A DNA stretch of 30,489 nucleotides from Methanocorpusculum sp. (lineage in GTDB: Archaea; Halobacteriota; Methanomicrobia; Methanomicrobiales; Methanocorpusculaceae), in contig DALTWF010000022.1 of assembly GCA_029987235.1 (NCBI GenBank), positions 1 through 30,489 of the forward strand, written 5' to 3'. A program made the translations under genes and the position numbers. Shown piece by piece: positions 1 to 7,495 of this stretch (the first letter of the stretch is position 1; the number at the start of each line of letters is the position of its first letter). The notes under the pieces are model-generated. The model had not been told where the DNA came from. It searched no databases and saw only the letters and a list, made by a program, of their open reading frames with translations.

Positions 1-142
1 CTTTTGTAAGTTTGTTTCTTCTAAGTTTTAACCAAATAGCGTAAGCGACTGAATTTTAGTTTCTCTTCTCAGTTGAATTCACAACAGGTATATTTTCATA
101 CACTATCTCTTATGACCTTCACTTAATTGTCCTTTTTTTTAT
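1..142. other. AT-rich stretch without a recognised gene
   Basis: This left edge is AT-rich and I see no convincing coding sequence, RNA gene or repeat in it. It lies downstream of the decayed acetyltransferase on the minus strand. A T8 run at 133-140 on the plus strand is the only simple signal. Confidence 0.4.
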
Positions 143-577
143 TTACTTCAGCAGTTTCCTGTATCGAATCAACTCCGGGTTTTTTTCCACTAATTCAAAC
201 CCGTTCTTTTCCAGAACACGCTGCGAAGCAGCGTTATCCGCTTCAGTCTCGGCCGTTATTTCAGAAATCCCCCCCCTCTGAAGCAAACCTGCACACACCA
301 CATACCGCTTCCGACATTAACCCCCTTCCTTGATACGCAGGTAAAATACCATACCCGATTTCAACAGAATCGTTTTTCGGCTCACCCATAAAACACAAAC
401 CACCCGCATGCTCACCGGACAGCAATGAAATTTTCCAGTAGGAATACCACGGACCTTTTCCGCTTTGGTACAACCCGTTCATAGCCTCGCGCGTCCACCA
501 TCAATAGATTCCAAAAGAGAAAAATCAGCGAACCCAAGCGGCTCTATACAGAGCCGCTCAGTTCTGATGAGAAACAT
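143..577 (-). pseudogene. GNAT-family N-acetyltransferase, frameshifted and internally deleted
   Basis: The pieces belong to one RimJ/RimL-type GNAT acetyltransferase, which would move an acetyl group from acetyl-CoA to an amine. The N-terminus begins with MFLIRTERL at 577, inside the last codons of speB. That frame stops at 479 just after the residues SIDGGRARL. The next frame picks up at about 480 with GPWYSYW, then VEIGYGILPAYQGRG (acetyl-CoA-binding motif A), and stops at 261. Reading one base differently through a run of eight G (plus strand C8, 269-276) restores ITAETEADNAASQRVLEKNGF, the classic GNAT motif B, ending at the TAA at 145-143. About 145 codons are present against roughly 180 in the family, and the segment between the N-terminal strand and GPWYSYW seems to be missing. 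The two lesions argue for a pseudogene; the G8 tract alone could be slippage or a sequencing error. Confidence 0.8.
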
Positions 578-1415
578 AATGCCCTGCGATAAACTCGCGC
601 ACCAGGTGCGCGGCAACCATAGCAGTCTGCCCCTGGTCATTGGGCAGAACCTCGACATAATCAAAGCCTATCGCATTTCCCGCAAGTGCGCGGACAGCGT
701 CGCGCACATCAGCAGGTGAAAGCCCAAACGGCTCCGGCGTACCAAGCCCCGGCGTAAGACAACAGTCAATAGAATCTGCATCCACCGAAAGATAAACCGA
801 TTCATCGCCCACGAGTTTTTTTACCTCGTCAAGCACCGCCTTCATTCCCCACTCTTGGATATCATCCGAGGTAAACAGATGATAATTCTCGCGCGCATTT
901 TTAAACTCATCCCTTGTTCCGCTCCGCGGACCAAGAAGAATAATATTTTGTGTCGTCTCTTCTGCGATGCGCGCAGTCACACAGTCATGATTAAAACGCG
1001 ATCCCCGGTACTCATCCTGTGAATCAAGGTGCGCATCAAGCACCACATACCATTTAGGTTTCAGTGCGCGCACAGCACCAATCGTCACCGAATGCTCACC
1101 CCCGAGCATAACCGGAATTTTCTCATCCTTAATCAAATCACAGACCACATCCTCCACCTGCTCACAGACAAGGTCCGGCAGACAGTCGATAAACATATCA
1201 CCCATATCATGAAATGCCACATCAGTCAACTCCAGATCATAAAATGGAAGATATGACTCGATATTGTACGAAACCTGCCGGATTGCAAGCGGCGCATCAC
1301 GCGCCCCCGGCTTATACGACGTGGTCCCGTCAAAAGGAACACCGAAAATCACATAACGCGCGTCTGCATATTCTGCATCCGCATCAGCAAAAAGAGTTGT
1401 TGAAAAAGACTGCAT
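558..1415 (-). CDS. speB: Agmatinase / ureohydrolase family protein
   Basis: This is a manganese ureohydrolase, expected to split agmatine into putrescine and urea in the cytosol. The 285 aa match the family length. The metal-ligand motifs are present in order: GGEHS (H108), DAHLD (D127, H129, D131) and SVDADSID (D212, D214), followed by PGLGTPEP. The usual DP after the last Asp of that motif is CC here, a mild departure. The start lies 17 bp downstream of the aIF5A stop, so the two are probably cotranscribed. Linkage to aIF5A makes sense because hypusine is built from polyamines and agmatinase is known to be needed for this in Haloferax. Arginase or another ureohydrolase specificity cannot be excluded from motifs alone. 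Confidence 0.88.
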   Translation of the reverse strand: MQSFSTTLFADADAEYADARYVIFGVPFDGTTSYKPGARDAPLAIRQVSYNIESYLPFYDLELTDVAFHDMGDMFIDCLPDLVCEQVEDVVCDLIKDEKIPVMLGGEHSVTIGAVRALKPKWYVVLDAHLDSQDEYRGSRFNHDCVTARIAEETTQNIILLGPRSGTRDEFKNARENYHLFTSDDIQEWGMKAVLDEVKKLVGDESVYLSVDADSIDCCLTPGLGTPEPFGLSPADVRDAVRALAGNAIGFDYVEVLPNDQGQTAMVAAHLVREFIAGHYVSHQN

Positions 1416-1432
1416 TGTCTATCTTTGCAGTC

Positions 1433-1813
1433 TTAGAGGTCAAGCTTGCGCTTGCCCAGAGACTCAATGTACGGAACTTCCTGAGCCGGCTGGAAAGTTG
1501 CAACAATCTCATCAGGGACGGTGAGTTCGAAGTTGTTGAAGTCCTTAAGGTCCATGAAAGTAACAACATTGCCTGCAATGGTTAAAATCTGACCGGTCTT
1601 TCTCTCGACAATCGGTGCGTAAACGGTTGCAGAGGTCGGAGAAACGACAGAGCGTTTCTGTCCGTCAAAGATACCGATTACATCAAGTCTTGCTTTTGCT
1701 GCTCCGTGCTTTCCCGGTTTGGAAACGGAGATACTCTGAATCTTACAAGGTTCGTCATCTACAACTACGTAGCGACCTTCCTTTAATTTTCCAACTTCAG
1801 TCTGTTCCTTCAT
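1433..1813 (-). CDS. eif5A: Translation initiation factor aIF5A
   Basis: Archaeal aIF5A is the EF-P homologue that helps the ribosome form difficult peptide bonds. At 126 aa it has the usual archaeal length: an N-terminal SH3-like domain and a C-terminal OB fold. The modification loop reads SKPGKHGAAKA, placing the hypusine-accepting lysine at K35. It heads a two-gene unit with speB. No strong Shine-Dalgarno sequence precedes the ATG, and AT-rich TATA-like sequence lies only 15-30 bp upstream, so the message may be leaderless or nearly so. Function is firm; promoter details are inference. Confidence 0.95.
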   Translation of the reverse strand: MKEQTEVGKLKEGRYVVVDDEPCKIQSISVSKPGKHGAAKARLDVIGIFDGQKRSVVSPTSATVYAPIVERKTGQILTIAGNVVTFMDLKDFNNFELTVPDEIVATFQPAQEVPYIESLGKRKLDL

Positions 1814-1863
1814 TGTTATCTGCCTTATATATCTGCATTTAATTCCTTAAGAGTCTTGCGACT

Positions 1864-3636
1864 TTATTTTCCTGATGCCTTCCAGACGGCATCCTCCTCA
1901 GAGGAAACAACACCTTTTGAAATCATGTATTTTCCGTCGATAATTGCAATTTCGCGTCCATACAGACCCTTGTTTCCGGAAATAGTTCCACCATAGAGAT
2001 ACAGTTTTCCTTCATCACCGTAAAGACACACGCCGCCACCGTATTCAGCAGAGTTTCCTGAGATTTCCCCGCCGTACATAATGAATGTACCCTTGTTGAT
2101 GTACACACCGCCGCCGCATTCATCGACAGTATTTCCGCAAATCTTTCCACTGAACATGGTAAACGTACCTTTGTCAATGTACACCGCTCCCCCGTCTGCA
2201 TTGTCTTTTGTTGCATCCGCGCCGCAGATGGTTCCGGTATATAGTTCAAGACATCCCTCTTTAATGTAAATTGTGTGCTGCACGGAAACCTTTCTGTCAC
2301 TCGTGATTGAACCCCCCTTCTTTTTGTCAATAATCATCAGTTTTGCATCTTCATTGTCAATATAGATGAAATCCGAAGCGCTTCCCTTGTAGGTAATGGT
2401 TTTACCGTTTAAATCAATTCTGAGGTCTTTGGTTACCGTAACCGGCAGTTTTTCCTCGGTATCTGCAAGAACAGTGATTGTTCCGCCTGCACTTACCGTA
2501 TTGTATGCGTCTTTGAGCGTCTTGTAGTAGATTTCATTGCTGTCTGTCTGTGTTATAAATGATGGATTTGCCTCTCCTGGATTTGTAACGGCATAGTTTT
2601 TGTCTTTGGAATAATCCTTGTCCTTTGCTTCTTCCTCAGTGTTCAGTTTATCGGCTTTGTTTGCGCTGTATACCTCGGAATAGCCGTTTTCATCATAGTT
2701 GTTTTCAATAACGCAGCCGTAATTTGTGTATTTGCATCCTTTCTCTGCATAAACACCTCCGCCCGTCTGTGCATTGTTTTCCTTGATATCTCCGCCTTTC
2801 AGCTCAATTTCCGTTTTTTCCGCAGCATACAGACCTCCACCTCTCCAGCCGGCAATATTGTCTTTAACTGCAGCACCCTGGAACATAGTCAGTTTACCTT
2901 CGGCTATGTAAATCGCACCGCCTGACTTTTCCGCGGTATTTTCATAGAATCTTCCCCCTTCGAGCTTTGTTTCTCCGGAATCCTGATACAAGGCACCACC
3001 GTTTACTGCAGAGTTCAGAACGATATTTCCATTGGTTATTGTAATTTTACCTCCCCTGTTGTAAACCGCGCCTCCAAAATCAGTATCGCATCCGAGAAGG
3101 GTCCCTGTATTCATGATGAATGTTCCCTCATTATAAATCGCACCGCCGTAGGTTTTTCCGGACACTGTTGTTCCGCATCCTCCCGCAATGCATCCTCCGC
3201 TGTTAACTCTTAAAATCGCCTCGGAATGATACTTTGCCTGTTTTTTCGAGGATTTTTTCCAGACCCCGCTCCCGTCTTTGCGCACATAAGAAACCTGTCC
3301 CGGATTGCTGTCGGTAAGCGTGAAATATGCACCTTTCATTACGGTAATCACCGAGCTTTTTCCGGTTCCGAAAAGAGCATGACCGTTTAAATCCAGTACA
3401 ACCGGACTATTTTCCGTACCGCCTGCAATTATCAGGTTTGTTTTTGTAAGCGTTACATCACCGGAAAGTTTGTACGTTCCCGGAACCGTAAGCGTAACGC
3501 CGCTTAAATCTCCTGCGATATCACTCGATGGTGTTTGCGCAAAGAGTTTGTCTTCTGCTGCTCCTGCCCCGGCAAAAATGAGCAGGACTGCAAAGACTGC
3601 TGTGATTGCTGCTTTCCATAAAAGAATATGTTTCAT
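1864..3636 (-). CDS. Secreted right-handed beta-helix repeat protein (adhesin-like)
   Basis: This 590-aa protein starts with a Sec signal peptide (basic MKHILLWK, then a hydrophobic core ending near AGAGA, about residue 26). The rest consists of imperfect repeats built around GGAIY, GGGVY and E/DNxA, the short-rung pattern of right-handed beta-helix proteins such as methanogen adhesin-like proteins and chlamydial Pmp repeats. Two modules are visible, about 45-320 and 365-580. Each opens with a strand containing DLNG (LDLNGHALFG; DLNGKTITYKG), and a lysine/aspartate-rich linker separates them. No C-terminal membrane helix, sorting motif or S-layer anchor is visible, so it may be released or held by partners. 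A GAGG motif sits 8 bp upstream of the ATG. Substrate and binding partner are unknown. Confidence 0.8.
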   Translation of the reverse strand: MKHILLWKAAITAVFAVLLIFAGAGAAEDKLFAQTPSSDIAGDLSGVTLTVPGTYKLSGDVTLTKTNLIIAGGTENSPVVLDLNGHALFGTGKSSVITVMKGAYFTLTDSNPGQVSYVRKDGSGVWKKSSKKQAKYHSEAILRVNSGGCIAGGCGTTVSGKTYGGAIYNEGTFIMNTGTLLGCDTDFGGAVYNRGGKITITNGNIVLNSAVNGGALYQDSGETKLEGGRFYENTAEKSGGAIYIAEGKLTMFQGAAVKDNIAGWRGGGLYAAEKTEIELKGGDIKENNAQTGGGVYAEKGCKYTNYGCVIENNYDENGYSEVYSANKADKLNTEEEAKDKDYSKDKNYAVTNPGEANPSFITQTDSNEIYYKTLKDAYNTVSAGGTITVLADTEEKLPVTVTKDLRIDLNGKTITYKGSASDFIYIDNEDAKLMIIDKKKGGSITSDRKVSVQHTIYIKEGCLELYTGTICGADATKDNADGGAVYIDKGTFTMFSGKICGNTVDECGGGVYINKGTFIMYGGEISGNSAEYGGGVCLYGDEGKLYLYGGTISGNKGLYGREIAIIDGKYMISKGVVSSEEDAVWKASGK

Positions 3637-3679
3637 GGCTGTGTCCTCATTGATAGTACAGTAAATATTTCTTTTACTG

Positions 3680-3690
3680 CTTTATATGAG
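3680..3690 (-). promoter_or_regulatory. Probable TATA box of the beta-helix protein gene
   Basis: On the minus strand the sequence reads CATATAAAGC. It lies about 48 bp upstream of the ATG at 3636, which would put transcription start near 3658 and leave a short leader containing the GAGG at 3645-3648. Not tested. Confidence 0.45.
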
Positions 3691-3709
3691 TTTGCTTGTA
3701 AAAAAAGAG

Positions 3710-4696
3710 TTATTTCGTCAGAGGCATGTTCCAGGATTTTTCATGCGCCAAAACATACTCCCATTCCTCACGGCAGTCCCTGCCTGCATCCCAGACCTTC
3801 TGCAGCACGGATTTGTCTGCGTTCAGCGAATACTCGTTAATCGCCGCAACAATCTCCTTGTCCAGACATCCTTCATGCTGCACCCCGCCGTTGTGCGGAC
3901 CTCGTTTAAATCCTCCGCCGACCGGGTCGCAGGAAACAAATACATCCGCGTCAAGCAGCACTTTTACTGCAGACCAGAGATATGGCGGACGAAACGCTCC
4001 GCGCTGCCAGTAGCGCTCAAGCTCCGTTCTGCCCTGAACGGTACAGAGATTCATCGAAATCATGTCCGCATAAGGCGTCACCTCGCGGATGGATTTCTGC
4101 ATGTCTTCAAGCGCCTCGCGCTCGGTCAGGAAAAGCGGTTTCATCATGAGGTATGCTTTTACTGACACACCTGCATCATGTGCGACTTCCGATGCATGCA
4201 CGAAATCAGCAAACGTGTTTCCCTTGTCAATCGATTTTTCCCGGATGAAATCATTGGTTGTTTCAAGACCGATTGCGACTGTCAGCGGATGCGGCTGACC
4301 GCAATCAAGTGTTTTTAACAGGCGCGACAGAGCCTCTTCGGTCACATACTCGCAGCGGCTTTCTGCAATCAGTGGTTTTCCGGCAAAAAGCGTTCCGAAA
4401 GCATCCAGAACCTCATGCGGAACCTCATGCGGGTCGAATACACTTCCCGAGGTAAATATTTTTGCAAGTTCATATTCCGAGGCCGGAAAATTCTCGCTAA
4501 TCCATTCGGTCTGCTCGACCATATGCCCGATTAATTCCGGCCGTTCGCAGGTGTCGCGGTCGTTTTTGTAGCCGCACATTCTGCAGCGGTTCCAGGAACA
4601 GCCGCCTGATAAGAAAATACCTGTAAGCGTTGATTTGATTTCGCCGAAAAATCTGTCCTGACCTTTCCATGATGCAAGGGGTTTTACCGGTGTCAT
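3710..4696 (-). CDS. Archaeosine biosynthesis radical SAM protein RaSEA-like
   Basis: This radical SAM enzyme resembles RaSEA, which works with ArcS to turn the lysine adduct of preQ0 at position 15 of archaeal tRNA into archaeosine. The 328-aa protein carries GGCSWNRCRMCGY near the N-terminus, with C33, C38 and C41 as likely ligands of the SAM-binding [4Fe-4S] cluster. This wording is characteristic of the TIGR01210-type family. The downstream AIGLETTND and SVKAYLMMKP stretches fit the Elp3-like radical SAM barrel. Its ATG directly follows the stop of the M20 peptidase gene, so it is the last gene of a three-gene unit. The family call is good; the exact role relies on remembered family knowledge. 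Confidence 0.75.
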   Translation of the reverse strand: MTPVKPLASWKGQDRFFGEIKSTLTGIFLSGGCSWNRCRMCGYKNDRDTCERPELIGHMVEQTEWISENFPASEYELAKIFTSGSVFDPHEVPHEVLDAFGTLFAGKPLIAESRCEYVTEEALSRLLKTLDCGQPHPLTVAIGLETTNDFIREKSIDKGNTFADFVHASEVAHDAGVSVKAYLMMKPLFLTEREALEDMQKSIREVTPYADMISMNLCTVQGRTELERYWQRGAFRPPYLWSAVKVLLDADVFVSCDPVGGGFKRGPHNGGVQHEGCLDKEIVAAINEYSLNADKSVLQKVWDAGRDCREEWEYVLAHEKSWNMPLTK

Positions 4697-5887
4697 TTAT
4701 TTCTCCTGTTTTTCCTGATATGCTTTGATTACTTTTTCATAAATGACGACGCATTTTTCCAGATGGTCGCGGCGTACTTTTTCATTTAAGCCGTGCATTC
4801 CCTCGATTTCGCCCGGTCCGTATTCTATTGCGTTAAATCCGGCAAGGCGCAGAGCACGTGCATCGGATGCGGCCCACTGAACCATAGGCTTTGATTCTAC
4901 TCCGTAGATTTCACTGATTGCATTGCACGCGGTCTGTACAAGGAACGTGTCCTGACCGGTAATGGAGGCATTTGCTGTTGTGTCAACGGTAAGCACTGCC
5001 TTTTCCGGCAGGTGGTCGCGTATTTCCTGCAGGAGTTCGGTTACTTCAACGCCCCAGGGAATGCGCATGTCCATCGTCAGCCGGCATTTTTGCGCGACAA
5101 TATTTGCCCGTTCTCCTCCTGAAATTATGCCCGGATTGTACATAATCCGTCTGAATACAGGGGATATGTCCTTTTCATAGCCGGCGCCCGAAAGTTTTGC
5201 GGATTCGGTGAGCAGTTTTTCCATTTCCGGCGAATAGGGACTCTCTCTCTGGTGCAGAATGTCCATGTAGTTTAGGAAATCCATTGCCTGCATAACGGCG
5301 CTTGTTCCGATAATCGGGTGCACCGAGGAGTGTCCGGGCTGTCCGTTGAATTCAACGGTGTATCTGCACAGCCCTTTCTGCCCGATACAGGGCGAATGCG
5401 GCAGGGTGGGTTCTGCAATAAGGCAGTCGCAGGGGTGTATGAGTTCTTTTTCGATGAGGTAACGTGTGCCGTATTTACCGCCGCCTTCTTCATCGCAGAC
5501 GAATGCAAGGTTTATTTTGTCAATACCTCTTGTATCTGCAAGTTTTTCTACGGAGGATAGTATTGCGGCGCATCCGCCTTTCATATCTGCAGCCCCGCGT
5601 CCGTGGACGTATGTTTCGTCAATCCGCCCTTCATACGGCGGAATTTCCCAGCCATCGTCGATTGCGGGCACTACGTCAATATGACCGGTTAGAAGAAGGG
5701 GGCCGTTCTGGTATTTTGAGATGACATTGTTGTGTCCGCCGGGGTTTTCCGTAAGTTCTGCGGCAATTCCGGTATTTTCAAGGAAATTGCGGATGTATTC
5801 GGCAACGTCTGCGGTGTTTCCGGGCGGGTTTTCGCTTTTGATTTTAACGAGGTCGGAACAGATTTTTTCTACGTTCATTTGGTTCAC
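4697..5887 (-). CDS. M20 family metallopeptidase (ArgE/DapE/CPG2-like)
   Basis: This is a cytosolic di-zinc amidohydrolase of the family that includes acetylornithine deacetylase, succinyl-diaminopimelate desuccinylase and carboxypeptidase G2. The expected metal and catalytic residues are visible: H69 and D71 (TGHIDVVP), D101 (RGAADMKGG), E133/E134 (CDEEGGG), E159 (AEP) and a late His in GMHGLNE (about 365). The dimerisation domain begins near GQPGHSSVHP. The frame starts with GTG at 5887, giving a 4-bp GTGA overlap with the upstream stop; an in-frame ATG at 5878 (MNVEKI) is an alternative, and neither has a clear Shine-Dalgarno. The substrate cannot be told from the sequence. Genes for arginine or lysine synthesis are not adjacent. 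Confidence 0.85.
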   Translation of the reverse strand: MNQMNVEKICSDLVKIKSENPPGNTADVAEYIRNFLENTGIAAELTENPGGHNNVISKYQNGPLLLTGHIDVVPAIDDGWEIPPYEGRIDETYVHGRGAADMKGGCAAILSSVEKLADTRGIDKINLAFVCDEEGGGKYGTRYLIEKELIHPCDCLIAEPTLPHSPCIGQKGLCRYTVEFNGQPGHSSVHPIIGTSAVMQAMDFLNYMDILHQRESPYSPEMEKLLTESAKLSGAGYEKDISPVFRRIMYNPGIISGGERANIVAQKCRLTMDMRIPWGVEVTELLQEIRDHLPEKAVLTVDTTANASITGQDTFLVQTACNAISEIYGVESKPMVQWAASDARALRLAGFNAIEYGPGEIEGMHGLNEKVRRDHLEKCVVIYEKVIKAYQEKQEK

Positions 5888-6390
5888 TGCTGTTTTTTGA
5901 ACTCTTCAAAGAGTTTTCCAAGGGCTCCTTCCGGATAGATGCTTCTTAAGAATGGTGTCTGGAATAAGTCGTCTGCCATGTCATGGAAGAAGTTCGGCGG
6001 CAGCGGGGTTTTGGAATCGGGGTCAAGTACGAAGCGGAATCCGATGTATTTTGATTCTTCTTCGGGGTCATAGACCAGCTGCCACAGAATAGGTGTGTTT
6101 TCGAATGCTTCGCGGTGGTTGTCGCGCAGCCAGACCATGAATTTAGGGAATAAGGCGTAGTCGCCGGTTTTTGCAATGTCGACTTTTGCGCGCAGGTATT
6201 CTCCTGTCATGGTGCATTTTATTGAGTCGGTGCTGTGGGCAAGGGCGCAGAGGGTATAGTCCAGGTGTCCTAAGGTATCCATGAAGTAGAAATACAGGAC
6301 AGGGTGCATTTCGGAGGGGCTTTCGAGGATGAGGGATTTGTGGTAAAGGTAGTCTATTTCGTTGCTGTAGCTGGATAGTGCAGGTGACAT
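5884..6390 (-). CDS. Conserved-looking hypothetical protein, 168 aa
   Basis: I do not recognise this family. The protein is soluble, with no signal peptide or membrane segment, and is rich in aromatic residues (YLYHKS, PVLYFYFMD, LPKFMVWLRD-like stretches). The C-terminus is charged (KLFEEFKKQQ). The gene is first in a unit with the M20 peptidase (4-bp overlap) and the RaSEA-like gene. The region immediately upstream is AT-rich, and no Shine-Dalgarno is seen at the ATG. The tight overlap and continuous codon use support a real gene, but the function is unknown. Confidence 0.65.
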   Translation of the reverse strand: MSPALSSYSNEIDYLYHKSLILESPSEMHPVLYFYFMDTLGHLDYTLCALAHSTDSIKCTMTGEYLRAKVDIAKTGDYALFPKFMVWLRDNHREAFENTPILWQLVYDPEEESKYIGFRFVLDPDSKTPLPPNFFHDMADDLFQTPFLRSIYPEGALGKLFEEFKKQQ

Positions 6391-6669
6391 ATATATTAGT
6401 TTAGTGTGCCAAACAAAAAAGAGTTGTCTATGGGGAGGTCTGAGGGGTTTTTCATCTGGTTGTTTTTGAACATCTGAATAAGGTGCTGATGCACACTGAC
6501 ACGATTAACCGATTCTGATTCCTGGCATCCACTCCCCTTTTTCATTATGCGCGAAAAGCGCGATTGAATGCGCGTTTCTTCATTTCACCTGCTCCGAAAG
6601 TGAAAAATTATTATAAAACATCATACCAAAGCAATAACTCTTATCCCTTCCCGCCGCTTATTACTAAGT
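6391..6669. other. Divergent intergenic region with hairpin-like repeats
   Basis: This 279-bp gap separates two divergent genes. It holds GC-rich self-complementary sequence (GCGC-GAAAA-GCGC near 6550-6562) and a 6-bp inverted repeat TTTCAC/GTGAAA (6583-6588 and 6600-6605). The latter lies just upstream of the TATA-like box of the plus-strand gene. I see no coding sequence or RNA gene here. Confidence 0.4.
6609..6618 (+). promoter_or_regulatory. Probable TATA box for the YdjM-like gene
   Basis: The sequence TTATTATAAA lies about 55 bp upstream of the ATG at 6670, predicting a leader of about 30 nt. No Shine-Dalgarno is visible in that leader. Confidence 0.4.
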
Positions 6670-7455
6670 ATGAAAGGTGCGACACACATATTATTAACCC
6701 TTCTGACACTGGCAGCAGTGCTCGCACCCTTTGCCCCTGACTATATGGAGCATATTGAAACCATCCCGTTTCTTATCGTAACATTTCTTGCCGTCTTTTT
6801 CGGTAGCATCACCCCCGATATCGACGCCGGACGCGGCTCGGCAATCTTTCACTCCCACATCCCCGGCGCAAAAGGAAAACGATTCATACTCACCCCGGTA
6901 TTCGGCTACGGACTCTGCTACACCTGCTATTACCCGGTTCGCAAAATCTTTCACCTGATATTCGGCGACAAAATCTATGCAAAGGCAGGACACCGCGAAC
7001 TTCCGCATTCACCTCTGGGGTGTCTCTGCATCTCCGCGCTGCTTACCTTATACATCTGGCTCATCTTCGCCGCGCTTTCGTTTATCCCCCCTATGTCATT
7101 CCTGTTTAACCACCCCCTTATCTACGGATTCGGTATCGCCTTTTTCGCAGGATGTCTCCTCCACTTGATTGAAGACTCCTGCGACAACTCCGGCGTCCAC
7201 TGGTTTTATCCGTTTTCCTTCACCCGCCTGCGCGGAACACTGCGCGGAGACGGCACCGACATAAAACCGCGTGTCTATGCAGTAATCATGCTCTGTGTTG
7301 CGGCAGGAATTATAACTGCCTCATTTACCGGCTTAATCCCCGAAAACAGCCGGATTATTGCCGCAATTTTTATACCGGGTCTCTTGTGGATTATCTTTTT
7401 ACGCCTTTCGGGATGTCCTGCAAAAAAGGTGCTGCGTGACAACTACCGCTCATAA
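6670..7455 (+). CDS. Membrane-bound metal-dependent hydrolase, YdjM/DUF457 type
   Basis: This 261-aa polytopic membrane protein belongs to the YdjM-type family of predicted metal-dependent hydrolases. Family hallmarks are visible: an N-terminal His (H6), TPDID (D50, D52), GHRELPHSP (H108, H113) and HLIEDSCDNSGVHW (H165, D169). Five or so hydrophobic segments are apparent, at about 8-23, 32-48, 118-140, 151-166 and 209-250. The enzyme activity of this family is not established; the conserved His/Asp set suggests a metal site at the membrane. The gene is probably transcribed from its own promoter, 40 bp ahead of thrC. Confidence 0.75.
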   Translation: MKGATHILLTLLTLAAVLAPFAPDYMEHIETIPFLIVTFLAVFFGSITPDIDAGRGSAIFHSHIPGAKGKRFILTPVFGYGLCYTCYYPVRKIFHLIFGDKIYAKAGHRELPHSPLGCLCISALLTLYIWLIFAALSFIPPMSFLFNHPLIYGFGIAFFAGCLLHLIEDSCDNSGVHWFYPFSFTRLRGTLRGDGTDIKPRVYAVIMLCVAAGIITASFTGLIPENSRIIAAIFIPGLLWIIFLRLSGCPAKKVLRDNYRS

Positions 7456-7495
7456 GACCAGATACTTTCTAATCTTTGAAAGCAAATAATATACT

